Virus record (IMG/VR): IMGVR_UViG_3300035698_027457
Coordinates: 1-48,566 of that record
DNA: 48,566 nucleotides
Direction: 5' to 3' (one strand)
DNA from: a virus
Below, in pieces: positions 31,883-40,346 of this stretch. A program made the position numbers and the translations under genes. The stretch's first letter is position 1. Each line of letters begins with the position of its first letter. Below the pieces are notes generated by a model. The model was not told the DNA's origin and searched no databases. It was given only the letters and a program-made list of their open reading frames with translations.

Positions 31883-32857
31883 ATGAAAGACGCATATCTT
31901 CCTTGGGAACCGTCCTTTCCTTCCCGTTGGGATAACTCCCAACTCGAAGAATCGCGCCGTTGTATGCGGTTGTTCCTTTATCGCTACTGCTGGCAACTTG
32001 TCCCTTTGAAAAAAGGCATTGCCCTTGTCTATGGTTCTGCTATTCACGCGATGCTTGCTGCTCTCTATACGGGTCATCCGAATCCAATCAAAGCTTTTGA
32101 GGCTACGGTGATAGAAGAAGGCTTTGATGATGCTTCTTGGGATAAGAAACGCAATCCTGAAGCTGCCCTCTCCTATCTCAAAGACTACGTCGCAATCTTT
32201 CAGAACGATCCTCTTATTCCTCTCCGAGTCGAGGTAAAGCAATCTTTTCCTCTTGACGAGCACGTTTACACAACTAAAATCGATCTTATCGGGAAATTCG
32301 AAGAGACCGGGATCGTTGCAGGGCTAGATCATAAAACGACCAGCCTCAACCGTAATCTTTTTATGAAAACTGCCCCACTCGCAAACCAATTCGCAGGGTA
32401 TGCTTGGGGGCTCTCGCAGATATTCGACACGACGACATTCGGCTTTAATGCCCTCTACGTTGGGGTAGCATCGCGAGACCTTCGTTTCCAACGCTATTAT
32501 CATACGTATTCTGATGCAGAACTTCATGAATGGTTCGCCTCTGTCCTTTGGCGAATTCAAATGCTTGAGAAATTAAAGCATCTCATTCTTCAACCAATCT
32601 TTTGGGAGAAGAACGCTCCAAAAACCTGCTGTGATTATTTCTCCCTCTGTCCTTACCAAATAATCTGTGATAACGTCGAAGATTCGAAATATCTCATTGA
32701 GGATAATTTTAGGCAGGAACTTTGGGAGCCCGACAAGGCAGATGACGGAGCAGAATGTAAACCAATCACCTATGTTCCAGAAGAGGTTGAACCAATCGAA
32801 ATGACTAAACCTTTCGAGGTAAAGAAAGCCCCGGTGGATGATGCTATTATTTCGTAA
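31883..32857 (+). CDS. RecB/Cas4-like PD-(D/E)xK nuclease with shared tail, 324 aa
   Basis: A phage recombination-type exonuclease. GSAIHAMLAAL (His55) is the nuclease motif I; YTTKIDLIG (Asp134) and AGLDHKTTS (Asp149, Lys151) give the catalytic D-DxK set; QFAGYAWGL is the conserved QxxxY helix. Four C-terminal cysteines (CCDYFSLCPYQIIC, from about residue 250) suggest an iron-sulphur cluster as in Cas4 and AddB. It ends in a 55-residue acidic and flexible region and PVDDAIIS. It is followed by a Sak4-like ATPase and an SSB-like gene, together a recombination module. Confidence 0.85.
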   Translation: MKDAYLPWEPSFPSRWDNSQLEESRRCMRLFLYRYCWQLVPLKKGIALVYGSAIHAMLAALYTGHPNPIKAFEATVIEEGFDDASWDKKRNPEAALSYLKDYVAIFQNDPLIPLRVEVKQSFPLDEHVYTTKIDLIGKFEETGIVAGLDHKTTSLNRNLFMKTAPLANQFAGYAWGLSQIFDTTTFGFNALYVGVASRDLRFQRYYHTYSDAELHEWFASVLWRIQMLEKLKHLILQPIFWEKNAPKTCCDYFSLCPYQIICDNVEDSKYLIEDNFRQELWEPDKADDGAECKPITYVPEEVEPIEMTKPFEVKKAPVDDAIIS

Positions 32858-32899
32858 GAAGGGCGCTAAAATAATTAAACTCTTTGAGAGGAGGGAAGA

Positions 32900-33763
32900 A
32901 TGACAGCATCAACAGGAAAAGGCTCAGGTGCGAAAGGCACCGGTCCAGCAATCGGCAAAGCAGAGCAAGCCTGGACACCCGAAATCATCAAAGCCTCGGA
33001 TTTACCATCTCAAGACGTCACCATTATCCTCATGGGAATGGTTGCCTCTGGGAAAACACACGCCGTAGCATCCCTAAGTGCTGAGATCCCAACCCTCATC
33101 ATCAATTGTGACCAACACACCGAGGATCTTAGGGTTCGGTGGCCTGACGCATCCGTGATTGAGATCGTTCCTGACGAACTAACCACGACCAAACCTATCA
33201 TTACAGCTTACAGTCACATTATGCGGACGATTCAACTCCTCATCCAAGGTAAAGGTGCACTCGAAGAGGGCGACGAGCCATTCTCAGCCTTCGTCATCGA
33301 TCCGCTCACTCCGATCATTCTCTGGGCACGGAACCATGCGAAGAAGATGGTTGGGAAATCTCCTTTCGAAGCGACCTCTCAGCCTGATTTCGGCAATGAA
33401 CAGCTTTACATTGGACGATTACTCCAACAATTCAGGCGCCTTCCTGGGATTAAAATCGTCACTGTTCACGTCGAGAAGGAGTTCGAGGCTCAGCCTGACG
33501 GGCGCACGTTGCCGAAGTTCCTTCCGATGGTCACGGGGAAACAATCTGCATCACTCGGGGATGGTTTTGGGGAAATCTGGTTCGCAACCACGCAATCAAC
33601 AGAGAAAGGAACAAACTTCGTTATTCAATCGAAGACAGGCGAAAGGTTCACTGCCCGGACAAGTGTAGGTCTGCCTGACGGGTGCGATAACGACCTGGCA
33701 GTGAATCTCCTTCCTCTTCTCAGAGGAGAGAAGAGTCCTGGAGTTAAGTCAAGAAGAGGATAA
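32900..33763 (+). CDS. Sak4-like RecA-fold ATPase (AAA_24), 287 aa
   Basis: The Walker A loop is MGMVASGKTHAVASL with Lys52 binding phosphate. Walker B is AFVIDPLTPI near residue 133, and VTVHVEKEFE near residue 197 is the usual strand and sensor in Sak4/AAA_24 phage recombinases. Ser/Lys-rich ends flank the core. Such proteins anneal or pair single strands with the help of SSB. AGAGGAGG precedes the ATG. It is flanked by the Cas4/RecB-like nuclease and, four genes on, an SSB-like protein, which fits homologous recombination or replication restart. Confidence 0.85.
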   Translation: MTASTGKGSGAKGTGPAIGKAEQAWTPEIIKASDLPSQDVTIILMGMVASGKTHAVASLSAEIPTLIINCDQHTEDLRVRWPDASVIEIVPDELTTTKPIITAYSHIMRTIQLLIQGKGALEEGDEPFSAFVIDPLTPIILWARNHAKKMVGKSPFEATSQPDFGNEQLYIGRLLQQFRRLPGIKIVTVHVEKEFEAQPDGRTLPKFLPMVTGKQSASLGDGFGEIWFATTQSTEKGTNFVIQSKTGERFTARTSVGLPDGCDNDLAVNLLPLLRGEKSPGVKSRRG

Positions 33764-33765
33764 TC

Positions 33766-33960
33766 ATGACCAACGAAGAGATGAGGAAATGGATCGACGA
33801 GGCGTCTTACGAGCGACTCCTCGGAAAGTGGCGTTTCGCTCCTCCAGGCGACCCATTCTTTCAAGGAGACACCGGAAAATACTACAGCGAAGTTATGGCA
33901 AAGAAGCGAAGTGAAAACCCTGGCCGTCATGTTACGGCGAGCAAATCCCTAGGCTGGTAA
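33766..33960 (+). CDS. Conserved small phage protein, 64 aa
   Basis: MTNEEMRKWIDEASYERLLG continues with KWRFAPPGDPFFQGDTGKYY and HVTASKSLGW. This pattern is familiar from small proteins next to recombination genes in many phages, but no function is known to me. It starts two bases after the ATPase stop and is surely cotranslated with it. Confidence 0.75.
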   Translation: MTNEEMRKWIDEASYERLLGKWRFAPPGDPFFQGDTGKYYSEVMAKKRSENPGRHVTASKSLGW

Positions 33961-34005
33961 CGACTTGGCAAAGAACCTTTTGCCTTTGCTAAGGAGGGAA
34001 AAGCA

Positions 34006-34284
34006 ATGAGTTCCGATTTTTATCCACTTGCAGCTTTCACGATCAAAGACGGCAAAGAAGGTGTGCTCCAATTCCCCGGAGGCTGGGTAATTACCGCGAC
34101 GGCGAAAAAGACCACAAGTTTGCCCGGAAGAGCACAGATTAAATTCGTCCTTACCCATAACACGAAGGAAAAAGCGAAAGGAGAGCTTTACGTCGCAAGT
34201 AATTCAGAGATTCCCTTGGAAAACCAAGAAATCACCTTCGGAACCGACTCGGCTGACATACGGATCGAGGTCGGCGACGAGTAA
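34006..34284 (+). CDS. Hypothetical protein, 92 aa
   Basis: A beta-rich small protein (MSSDFYPLAAFTIKDGKEGV...ITFGTDSADIRIEVGDE) with a basic middle (KKTTSLPGRAQIKFVLTHN). AAGGAGGG precedes the start. Its strand pattern could fit a small OB-like or beta-sandwich domain. It lies between the ATPase and the SSB-like gene. Function unknown. Confidence 0.7.
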   Translation: MSSDFYPLAAFTIKDGKEGVLQFPGGWVITATAKKTTSLPGRAQIKFVLTHNTKEKAKGELYVASNSEIPLENQEITFGTDSADIRIEVGDE

Positions 34285-34305
34285 TTAACGAGAGGAGAAG
34301 GAGTA

Positions 34306-34503
34306 ATGGGCGACGAGGAAAGGTTTGACGAGGAAAGATTCTACGTGGGCAACGATGAGTATCTTCGAAGCAAAATGCTAAGGTTCTCAATTGAAATCGC
34401 CTGTGCCCGTGCAATGGTTGCACCTTCCGCAAAGGCCATCACGGAAGATGCCCAAATCCTTTATAACTTCGTCAAAAAAGGAGAGAAGACCGCGGAAAAC
34501 TAA
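34306..34503 (+). CDS. Hypothetical helical protein, 65 aa
   Basis: An acidic start (MGDEERFDEERFYVGNDEYL) leads to a helical region (KMLRFSIEIACARAMVAPSA) and a Lys-rich end. GAGAGGAGAAGGAGTA lies just before the ATG. It sits 42 bases before the SSB-like gene and could be a small partner of it. No family recognised. Confidence 0.65.
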   Translation: MGDEERFDEERFYVGNDEYLRSKMLRFSIEIACARAMVAPSAKAITEDAQILYNFVKKGEKTAEN

Positions 34504-34545
34504 ACCCTAAAACAACAACCCACAAAACAACGAGGAGACCCTGAA

Positions 34546-35046
34546 ATGCCAGTAAAAAACGGACTGGACGACGAATACGCCGCTGATCTTGAAACTACAG
34601 ACGCAATTGCAGACCGGCTCGACTTCGAGCCTGACGACCCTGACTTGCTCACCACGGCTATTGAAGCCGGTCGTGAGGTCAAACGCCTTCCTTGCGGGAC
34701 ATTTCTCTTCCTGATCGAAAGAATCGACCTGGGCAAGACGAGAAAAGACAACCCGATGCTTTCCTTTCAGGCCACGTGCCAGGAGCCCGACGAGGATGTC
34801 TCCGGTAAGCGAGGCTTCTTCATCATCGCCTGGCCTTTCCTTCCCGGCAAAGGCATGTCGGCAGACCAGTGGCGGTCGCTCTGTCGTGCGGTCGGCTACG
34901 AACCAAAGAAAAGGGTTGTTGAATTCACCACCGAAGAGCTCGAAGCGGCGTTCCTCTCCCAAGAGATCACCCTGGATGTTACGGCTGAATGGACTAACGA
35001 ATACGGGAAGCAAAATCGCTTCGCCGTTTCGAAGGTTCAGCTTTAG
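34546..35046 (+). CDS. SSB-like (DUF669-type) protein, 166 aa
   Basis: The region KRLPCGTFLFLIERIDLGKT followed by MLSFQATCQEPDEDVSGKRG and FFIIAWPFLPG resembles the DUF669-type OB-fold proteins that act as single-strand binding proteins in phage recombination modules. A helical part follows (SADQWRSLCRAVGYEPKKR). A final VTAEWTNEYGKQNRFAVSK strand completes the fold. The N-terminus is acidic. It does not carry the VDDDILS tail itself. Its place behind a nuclease and a Sak4-like ATPase supports an SSB role. Confidence 0.6.
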   Translation: MPVKNGLDDEYAADLETTDAIADRLDFEPDDPDLLTTAIEAGREVKRLPCGTFLFLIERIDLGKTRKDNPMLSFQATCQEPDEDVSGKRGFFIIAWPFLPGKGMSADQWRSLCRAVGYEPKKRVVEFTTEELEAAFLSQEITLDVTAEWTNEYGKQNRFAVSKVQL

Positions 35047-35090
35047 GTTCTGCTCTCACCAAACAGTCATTTCATATAGGTAGAGTCTTC

Positions 35091-35125
35091 AGGGAGGGCA
35101 AACCTGCAACGGGGGCGCCCTCCCT
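35091..35125 (+). terminator. GC-rich hairpin after the recombination module
   Basis: AGGGAGGGC (35091-35099) pairs with GCCCTCCCT (35117-35125) around a 17-base loop. Only TCTT follows, so it is a weak terminator or attenuator, placed just before the ribosome site of the methyltransferase gene. Confidence 0.5.
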
Positions 35126-35141
35126 CTTAAGGAGGCAAAGA

Positions 35142-36431
35142 GTGAAAATCCCCGTTGATTCAATTCTTGTCGGTGAACGCTATCGCCAAACTTTTCTAGC
35201 AATGGACGAATTAGAGCGTTCAATTAAAGACTACGGCCTTCTCCATCCTATCGTTGTGAGTAGAGATCCCGAAAACTTAAGTCGCTTTATTCTCGTTGCA
35301 GGGGAGCGTCGCCTCCGTGCTGTTAAAGCTCTTGAATGGGAACAGGTTGATGCCACTCTTGTCGAAGATCTTGACGAACTCGGTCGTCGGGAGCGAGAAC
35401 TCGAAGAAAACGTAATCCGAGAAGATCTCACCTGGCAGGAGCATGTTCGTCTAATCAAAGAGCTTCATGACCTTAAGTCTGAGAAATACGGAAGAGCACG
35501 CCGAGGCCGTGGAGGCTTCGGTGATCGAGCGATCAATCCCCCAGGTGTCCATCGCTTGAAAGATACCGCTGCAATCGTCAACGCTCCTCGTTCAACAGTT
35601 ACCCGCTGGATTGAGATCGGCCAACATCTCGCCGATGGGGATATTCCTGGCCTAGAAAAAGCAACGCACAGGCGGGACGCTCTCAAAATGATTGAGGATA
35701 AGAAACGCCATGACGCCGCAGCCGCCCTTGTTAGGCAAATGAAGAAACTCCCCATTAAGAACGTTATCGTTCATCACGGCGATTGTATCCCTGCCTTGAA
35801 GGAGTTCCCAGACGAGCTTTTCGCAATGGCGGTTCTTGACGGACCCTACGGTGTCTCAAGCGATCTCGCACACTTTGATGATTCTTACCAAGCATGGAAA
35901 GATTTTTACACAGCCCTTCTCCCAATCCTCTATCGCACAGGGCAAGAGCAATTTCACGCCTATATCTTCGGCGCGGGGGATTACGAACTTCTTCCAGAAC
36001 TTCGCGCAATGGCTCGTGATGCTGGTTTCGACGTTCCCCGCTATCCCATCCACTGGTTAAAAAACAATCATGATCGAGTGGGGAACTTTCGCCTTGAATA
36101 TGCACCAATAACTGACTGCATTCTTTTTATCTCCAAAGGCGGAAAGATGCTCAATCAAGAATTCTCGCGGAATATTATCGACGTTCCGAGCGTGCCTGTT
36201 CCGCGCCGCTTAATTAAAAATGAGAAACCAATGGGGCTCTTAGAAGCCCTAATCGAGAACTCTTCACTCGAAGGCGATTTGATTCTCGACCCTGCTTGTG
36301 GAGTGGGTTCGGCTCTGATCACTGCTGCAAATATCGGGCGACGTTCGATTGGCTTCGAGAAAGACGATGATACGTTTGGGAAGTTGATTACGAATTTAAC
36401 CCTTTGGGCGGAAAGATTAGAGGTGGACTGA
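35142..36431 (+). CDS. ParB-like nuclease domain/DNA methyltransferase fusion, 429 aa
   Basis: The N-terminal 180 residues are ParB-like: YGLLHPIVVSRDPENLSRFI, VAGERRLRAVKALEW and NVIREDLTWQEHVRLI, then a helix-turn-helix (TAAIVNAPRSTVTRWIEIGQ). The C-terminal 220 residues are an N4/N6-type DNA methyltransferase: FAMAVLDGPYG (residues 229-237, catalytic motif IV) and LILDPACGVGSALITAANIG (motif I, Asp383). Motif IV reads DGPY where DPPY is usual, and motif I reads ACGVG where FxGxG is usual, so activity or specificity may differ. GTG start with AAGGAGG. It may protect phage DNA from restriction. Confidence 0.82.
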   Translation: MKIPVDSILVGERYRQTFLAMDELERSIKDYGLLHPIVVSRDPENLSRFILVAGERRLRAVKALEWEQVDATLVEDLDELGRRERELEENVIREDLTWQEHVRLIKELHDLKSEKYGRARRGRGGFGDRAINPPGVHRLKDTAAIVNAPRSTVTRWIEIGQHLADGDIPGLEKATHRRDALKMIEDKKRHDAAAALVRQMKKLPIKNVIVHHGDCIPALKEFPDELFAMAVLDGPYGVSSDLAHFDDSYQAWKDFYTALLPILYRTGQEQFHAYIFGAGDYELLPELRAMARDAGFDVPRYPIHWLKNNHDRVGNFRLEYAPITDCILFISKGGKMLNQEFSRNIIDVPSVPVPRRLIKNEKPMGLLEALIENSSLEGDLILDPACGVGSALITAANIGRRSIGFEKDDDTFGKLITNLTLWAERLEVD

Positions 36432-36432
36432 A

Positions 36433-36927
36433 ATGGAAGTCCTTCACCCAAACTTAAAACGTCAAATCATCAATATGCTCAAGGGCTTTGGCGAATTACC
36501 TTCTAAGCAGAGGCAGCTCACCGAAACGAGAGAATTGCTTGAGCCTCTTAAGGCCTTGATCGATGAAATCATCCCAGAGAAACGCTCCGTCACGTCCTTA
36601 CCTAACGAGGTCGCCAAGAATATTGATTTCCTCGATACTTACGAGTGGAGTGATGACGAGATCCTCTTTGACCTCTTCCATCTCTATCCTAAAGAGCTTG
36701 CGTTTCCAAACGGCTTTTACGATGCGCGTTTCTTTCACCTCATCGCTTACAACTCAACGACGATGAAACGCCGAAACTTCGGACGTAATCATGATAAGAT
36801 CAATCTTTGGAAGATTCCTTGCAGTGAGCTCAAGATTTTCGCTGACGGATCAACACTCTTAAAACTAGAAACGCCCTTGGAAATTCTACCCGGACAACTT
36901 GTTAGCTTCTCGGAGGTGAAAAAGTGA
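36433..36927 (+). CDS. Hypothetical protein, 164 aa
   Basis: Family not recognised. A helical N-terminal half (LKRQIINMLKGFGELPSKQR...LKALIDEIIPEKRSV) is followed by an aromatic, mixed domain (IDFLDTYEWSDDEILFDLFH, then YPKELAFPNGFYDARFFHLI) and a strand-rich end (LKLETPLEILPGQLVSFSEV). It starts one base after the methyltransferase stop and its TGA overlaps the GTG of the next gene, so it is part of the same translation chain. It might assist the methyltransferase or the sugar enzymes. Confidence 0.7.
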   Translation: MEVLHPNLKRQIINMLKGFGELPSKQRQLTETRELLEPLKALIDEIIPEKRSVTSLPNEVAKNIDFLDTYEWSDDEILFDLFHLYPKELAFPNGFYDARFFHLIAYNSTTMKRRNFGRNHDKINLWKIPCSELKIFADGSTLLKLETPLEILPGQLVSFSEVKK

Positions 36928-39116
36928 AAAAAGCAACCGTATTTGGAGGAGCAGGCTTTATCGGCTCCGCTCTTATTAAAGCCTTGCACACCACCGGCGA
37001 GTGGGAAATCACTGTCGTCGACGATCTCAGCAATGGGTCGTTCGATGAGCTTCCTGATGACGAGCGCTGTCAGCACCATAGAATGGACATCTCAAGCAAA
37101 GAACCACAACCTGCTTACTTCATCGAAGAAGGCGCCGTGGTCTTTCTTCTTGCGGCCATTCCACTCCTTACCTGTGAAACTGACCCTGCACGAGCAATCA
37201 AAGTTAACATCAAAGGTTCGTGGAATGTCTTTAACGCCGCCGTGATAAAGAAGGCATCACGGATCATTTTCTCATCGTCGGCATCAGTCTACGGGAATAT
37301 TCACGCCCAGAGTAGGTCATACACCGATACTAAGGACGGACCCATAAACAATCGTAACGTCTACGGCGCGACAAAAATTGCGGGCGAGCAAATCCTCCGT
37401 GCCGTTCATGATCAATCAGGGATTCCTTTCGCTTCTTTCCGTTACGCCAACGTCTACGGGCCCCGAATGGAGACATCAGCAGGCACAGTCTATACAGATG
37501 TGATCACGCAAATGATTAATCGAGTCAAGGAAGGGAAGGCACCGAGTATTTTTGGCATCGGCGATGAGACGTTTGATTTCATCCATGTTGATGATGTCGT
37601 GAGGGTGAACATCCTTGCTGCAACTCGCAGCGCTTCTGAAAGTGAGCAAAAAATCTTCATCGCCCTTCCTAACACCGAACTCGACATCGGAACAGGAATC
37701 GGGACATCAATACGTGAGCTAGCAGAGCTTGTCAAAGAACTCATCGATCCGACTTTAGGAATCACTTATCTTCCGGCGCCTGAAGAGCGAAAGGGTCTTG
37801 TCACAATGAGAGTCCTAAACCCTCGCCCTGCCGTCAAGGCACTCAGATTTAACAGCATGGTTTCGCTTGAAGAAGGGCTGAAAAGGCTAATCGATCCAAG
37901 GGAGAATCCATTCGGTAACATCGTAGCAACCAAACCTTGGATCACCGAAACGAACGAACCGATCCCAATCGCCAAACCCTGGATCACTGACGCCGATATA
38001 CTCGCCGTTACTAACGTCCTTCGATCCGGCTGGCTTGTTCATGGAGATAAGGCCAGGGAGTTTGAGAAGCAACTCGCCGATTACACCGGCGCAAAGCACG
38101 CCATCGCCACAACCTCGTGCACCGCAGGGCTCCATATGCTGCTCCTCGCTGCTGGTGTTGGTCCTGGAGACGAAGTCATCGTTCCTGCCTTAACCTACAT
38201 TGCGACTGCTCACGTTGTTGAATACACCGGTGCTACGCCTGTGTTTGTCGATATTGATCCTTCAACTTTCTGCCTTGACTTCCAAAAAACCATAATAGGC
38301 ATTAGCGCCAAAACAAAAGCGATTATTCCGGTGCATCTCTTTGGGTATCCGGTTGGTGTCGAAGCACTAAAAGATATGATCACAATCGCTGTTGACCGAT
38401 ACATTCCAATCATCGAAGACTGTGCATGTGCCCTTGGTGCTAAGACACAGCTGGGATTAGCTCTTTCGCTCCACAGCGCGCACGTTGGTCTCTCAGGCAT
38501 TGGTGGCTCAATCTCCTTTCATCCCCGCAAGGGCATTACGACAGGTGAGGGCGGCATGGTCATTACAAACAATGACGACGTCGCCGAGCATATCCGTTGC
38601 CTTCGCGATCATGGCTCCTTCGTTGAACGTACGGCCTTTACAACTAGCCTCCCCCCATACACCAGGCTTGGCTTCAAGTATCGAATGACTGACATTCAAG
38701 CCGCTCTTGGTGTCGAGCAGATGAAGCGTTGGCCTGAGATGCTTAAGAAAAGGAAAGAGCAAACGGCTTACTACTATCGGTATTGTCAAATAGAGGGCGT
38801 AAAACCCCCTCTAGGCAATCCAGGCCACTCTTGCCAAGCCTATGTTACTACTCTTAGTCATGATATCTCCGCCGCCAACGTCAGAGCAACAATGATCGCT
38901 GAGGGTGTTAGCGTTCGGGAAGGGACACACGCCGTTATAGAAACGGCACGATATCGTCAGGCTCTCCTCAAAGCAGGAATTAGGTCCTATGAGGAATATC
39001 CTAACGCCATCTACGCGGCAGACCAAACAATCGCTCTTCCTCTCTTTTACGAAATGACCACAGCACAGCAAGATCGTGTAATCGAGACGCTTGCAAAGGC
39101 GATAAAAAAGGAGTAA
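36924..39116 (+). CDS. SDR sugar epimerase/dehydratase fused to DegT-family aminotransferase, 730 aa
   Basis: Two sugar-nucleotide enzymes in one chain. Residues 1-330 are an extended SDR: VFGGAGFIGSALI (Gly8-x-x-Gly11-x-x-Gly14 NAD loop), SSSASVYG and the catalytic NVYGATKIAG (Tyr147, Lys151). Residues about 350-730 are a DegT/DnrJ/EryC1/StrS PLP enzyme: SGWLVHGDKAREFEKQLADY, TSCTAGLHMLLLAAGVGPGD, IEDCACALGA and SFHPRKGITTGEGG, with Lys536 the probable PLP lysine. It would oxidise, epimerise or dehydrate a nucleotide sugar and then aminate it. GTG start with GGAGGTG. This fusion is unusual and is translationally coupled on both sides. Confidence 0.88.
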   Translation: MKKATVFGGAGFIGSALIKALHTTGEWEITVVDDLSNGSFDELPDDERCQHHRMDISSKEPQPAYFIEEGAVVFLLAAIPLLTCETDPARAIKVNIKGSWNVFNAAVIKKASRIIFSSSASVYGNIHAQSRSYTDTKDGPINNRNVYGATKIAGEQILRAVHDQSGIPFASFRYANVYGPRMETSAGTVYTDVITQMINRVKEGKAPSIFGIGDETFDFIHVDDVVRVNILAATRSASESEQKIFIALPNTELDIGTGIGTSIRELAELVKELIDPTLGITYLPAPEERKGLVTMRVLNPRPAVKALRFNSMVSLEEGLKRLIDPRENPFGNIVATKPWITETNEPIPIAKPWITDADILAVTNVLRSGWLVHGDKAREFEKQLADYTGAKHAIATTSCTAGLHMLLLAAGVGPGDEVIVPALTYIATAHVVEYTGATPVFVDIDPSTFCLDFQKTIIGISAKTKAIIPVHLFGYPVGVEALKDMITIAVDRYIPIIEDCACALGAKTQLGLALSLHSAHVGLSGIGGSISFHPRKGITTGEGGMVITNNDDVAEHIRCLRDHGSFVERTAFTTSLPPYTRLGFKYRMTDIQAALGVEQMKRWPEMLKKRKEQTAYYYRYCQIEGVKPPLGNPGHSCQAYVTTLSHDISAANVRATMIAEGVSVREGTHAVIETARYRQALLKAGIRSYEEYPNAIYAADQTIALPLFYEMTTAQQDRVIETLAKAIKKE

Positions 39117-39907
39117 TGATGCCGCACGAAATCGTTGAAAGAATGTCCAAGCTCTGTCATTACGATGAACCCTGTGCCTGCTATATCAGTGGGGGGCTTG
39201 ACTCTACGATTGTTCTACATCACCTCGTTGAGAATGGTATGGCCGTAAAGGCGTTTACTGCTTCCTTCGACGAGCGGACTCTGATTGAAGATATGAAGAT
39301 AATTAATCGTCTTTCAAGTCATTACAAGGTCATTACCGAGATCATTTGGATCAAAGATATCATCCCTGAATTCCCTGAAATTCAACGGCATCTCCCTCAA
39401 CCTCGCTACAACGTCTGGCCTTGGTGGCTTGCTCGTGCTGTTCACGCCGATGGATTTAAAACCGCCTTCGTTGGTGAGGGCGCGGATGAGATTTTCGGAG
39501 GTTACAATGACCGTTCTTACCTCGAAGCCTGGGCAAGCCAAATCGAATACATTAGAAGAACTTGGGATGTCCTCCATGCCGTTCACGACGTCAAGATCGT
39601 TGCCCCTTTTAGTGAGCTTAATTCGTTCAAGATGGCCAACTACTTCCACCCGCCAAATAAGCAATTCCTCCGTGATGCCTACCGAGGAATTCTCCCGGAT
39701 TTCGTCATCGACCGACCCGCAGAACCGCCTCATTACGCCAATTACAGATCTCTTTGGGAAAGAGAGTTGAAGAATTACTTTCCCCCTTGCGAGGATATCT
39801 CAGTTGTTGAGATTAAGCGCCTCCTCCAACTCTTTGTTACAAGGGTTTGGTTAAACGTTCATGAGATTATGGAGCTTGAGAGGAGTAACAGTGCCTTTCA
39901 TTCATAA
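39116..39907 (+). CDS. Asparagine synthetase C-domain-like amidotransferase/ligase, 263 aa
   Basis: A single ATP-pyrophosphatase domain of asparagine synthetase type. CACYISGGLDSTIVLHHLVE gives the PP-loop (Ser25-Gly-Gly-Leu-Asp-Ser-Thr), and FVGEGADEIFGGYNDR is the second conserved block. The usual glutamine-hydrolysing N-terminal domain is absent, so ammonia or another nitrogen donor must be used, or a separate glutaminase. Within the sugar cassette it could amidate a uronic acid or another acid group. Its start overlaps the previous stop by one base (TAATG). Confidence 0.82.
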   Translation: MMPHEIVERMSKLCHYDEPCACYISGGLDSTIVLHHLVENGMAVKAFTASFDERTLIEDMKIINRLSSHYKVITEIIWIKDIIPEFPEIQRHLPQPRYNVWPWWLARAVHADGFKTAFVGEGADEIFGGYNDRSYLEAWASQIEYIRRTWDVLHAVHDVKIVAPFSELNSFKMANYFHPPNKQFLRDAYRGILPDFVIDRPAEPPHYANYRSLWERELKNYFPPCEDISVVEIKRLLQLFVTRVWLNVHEIMELERSNSAFHS

Positions 39908-40346
39908 GACAGCCATCGTCGAAACTCCTGCCATCGGAAAACGCACCAAGATTTGGCATTGGACTCACGTTATGCCAAAGGTTCGGATAGGTGAAGATTG
40001 TATTTTAGGGCAAAACGTCTTCGTCGGAAACAACGTGATCATTGGTGACAAAGTGAAAATCCAAAATAACGTTTCACTCTACGATGGAGTTATCATTGAG
40101 AATTGTGTCTTTATCGGACCAAGTGTTGTCTTTACAAACGTAAAACATCCTCGGGCTGACCAAGAGCAGAAGGATAATTTCCGCACAACTCTCGTTCGCC
40201 GTGGTGCCGTCATCGGTGCAAACGCTACTATTATATGTGGAGTTGAGATCGGTTCTGGTGCCTTTGTAGGCGCAGGCGCCGTCGTTACGAAGAATGTCCT
40301 TGCCGGAACTACCGTCGTCGGAAATCCAGCAAAGGAGCTAAAATGA
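39891..40346 (+). CDS. WlbB/WbpD-like N-acetyltransferase, 151 aa
   Basis: The start is GTG 39891, behind GAGAGGAGTAACA, so it overlaps the previous gene by 17 bp. Hexapeptide repeats cover most of the chain: IWHWTHVMPKVRIGEDCILG, QNVFVGNNVIIGDKVKIQNN, VIIENCVFIGPSVVFTNVKH and GANATIICGVEIGSGAFVGA. The IWHWTHV start and FTNVKHPRADQ loop are familiar from WlbB and WbpD, which acetylate the 3-amino group of a UDP-2-acetamido-3-amino-uronic acid. The aminotransferase upstream would make such a substrate. Confidence 0.87.
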   Translation: MPFIHKTAIVETPAIGKRTKIWHWTHVMPKVRIGEDCILGQNVFVGNNVIIGDKVKIQNNVSLYDGVIIENCVFIGPSVVFTNVKHPRADQEQKDNFRTTLVRRGAVIGANATIICGVEIGSGAFVGAGAVVTKNVLAGTTVVGNPAKELK

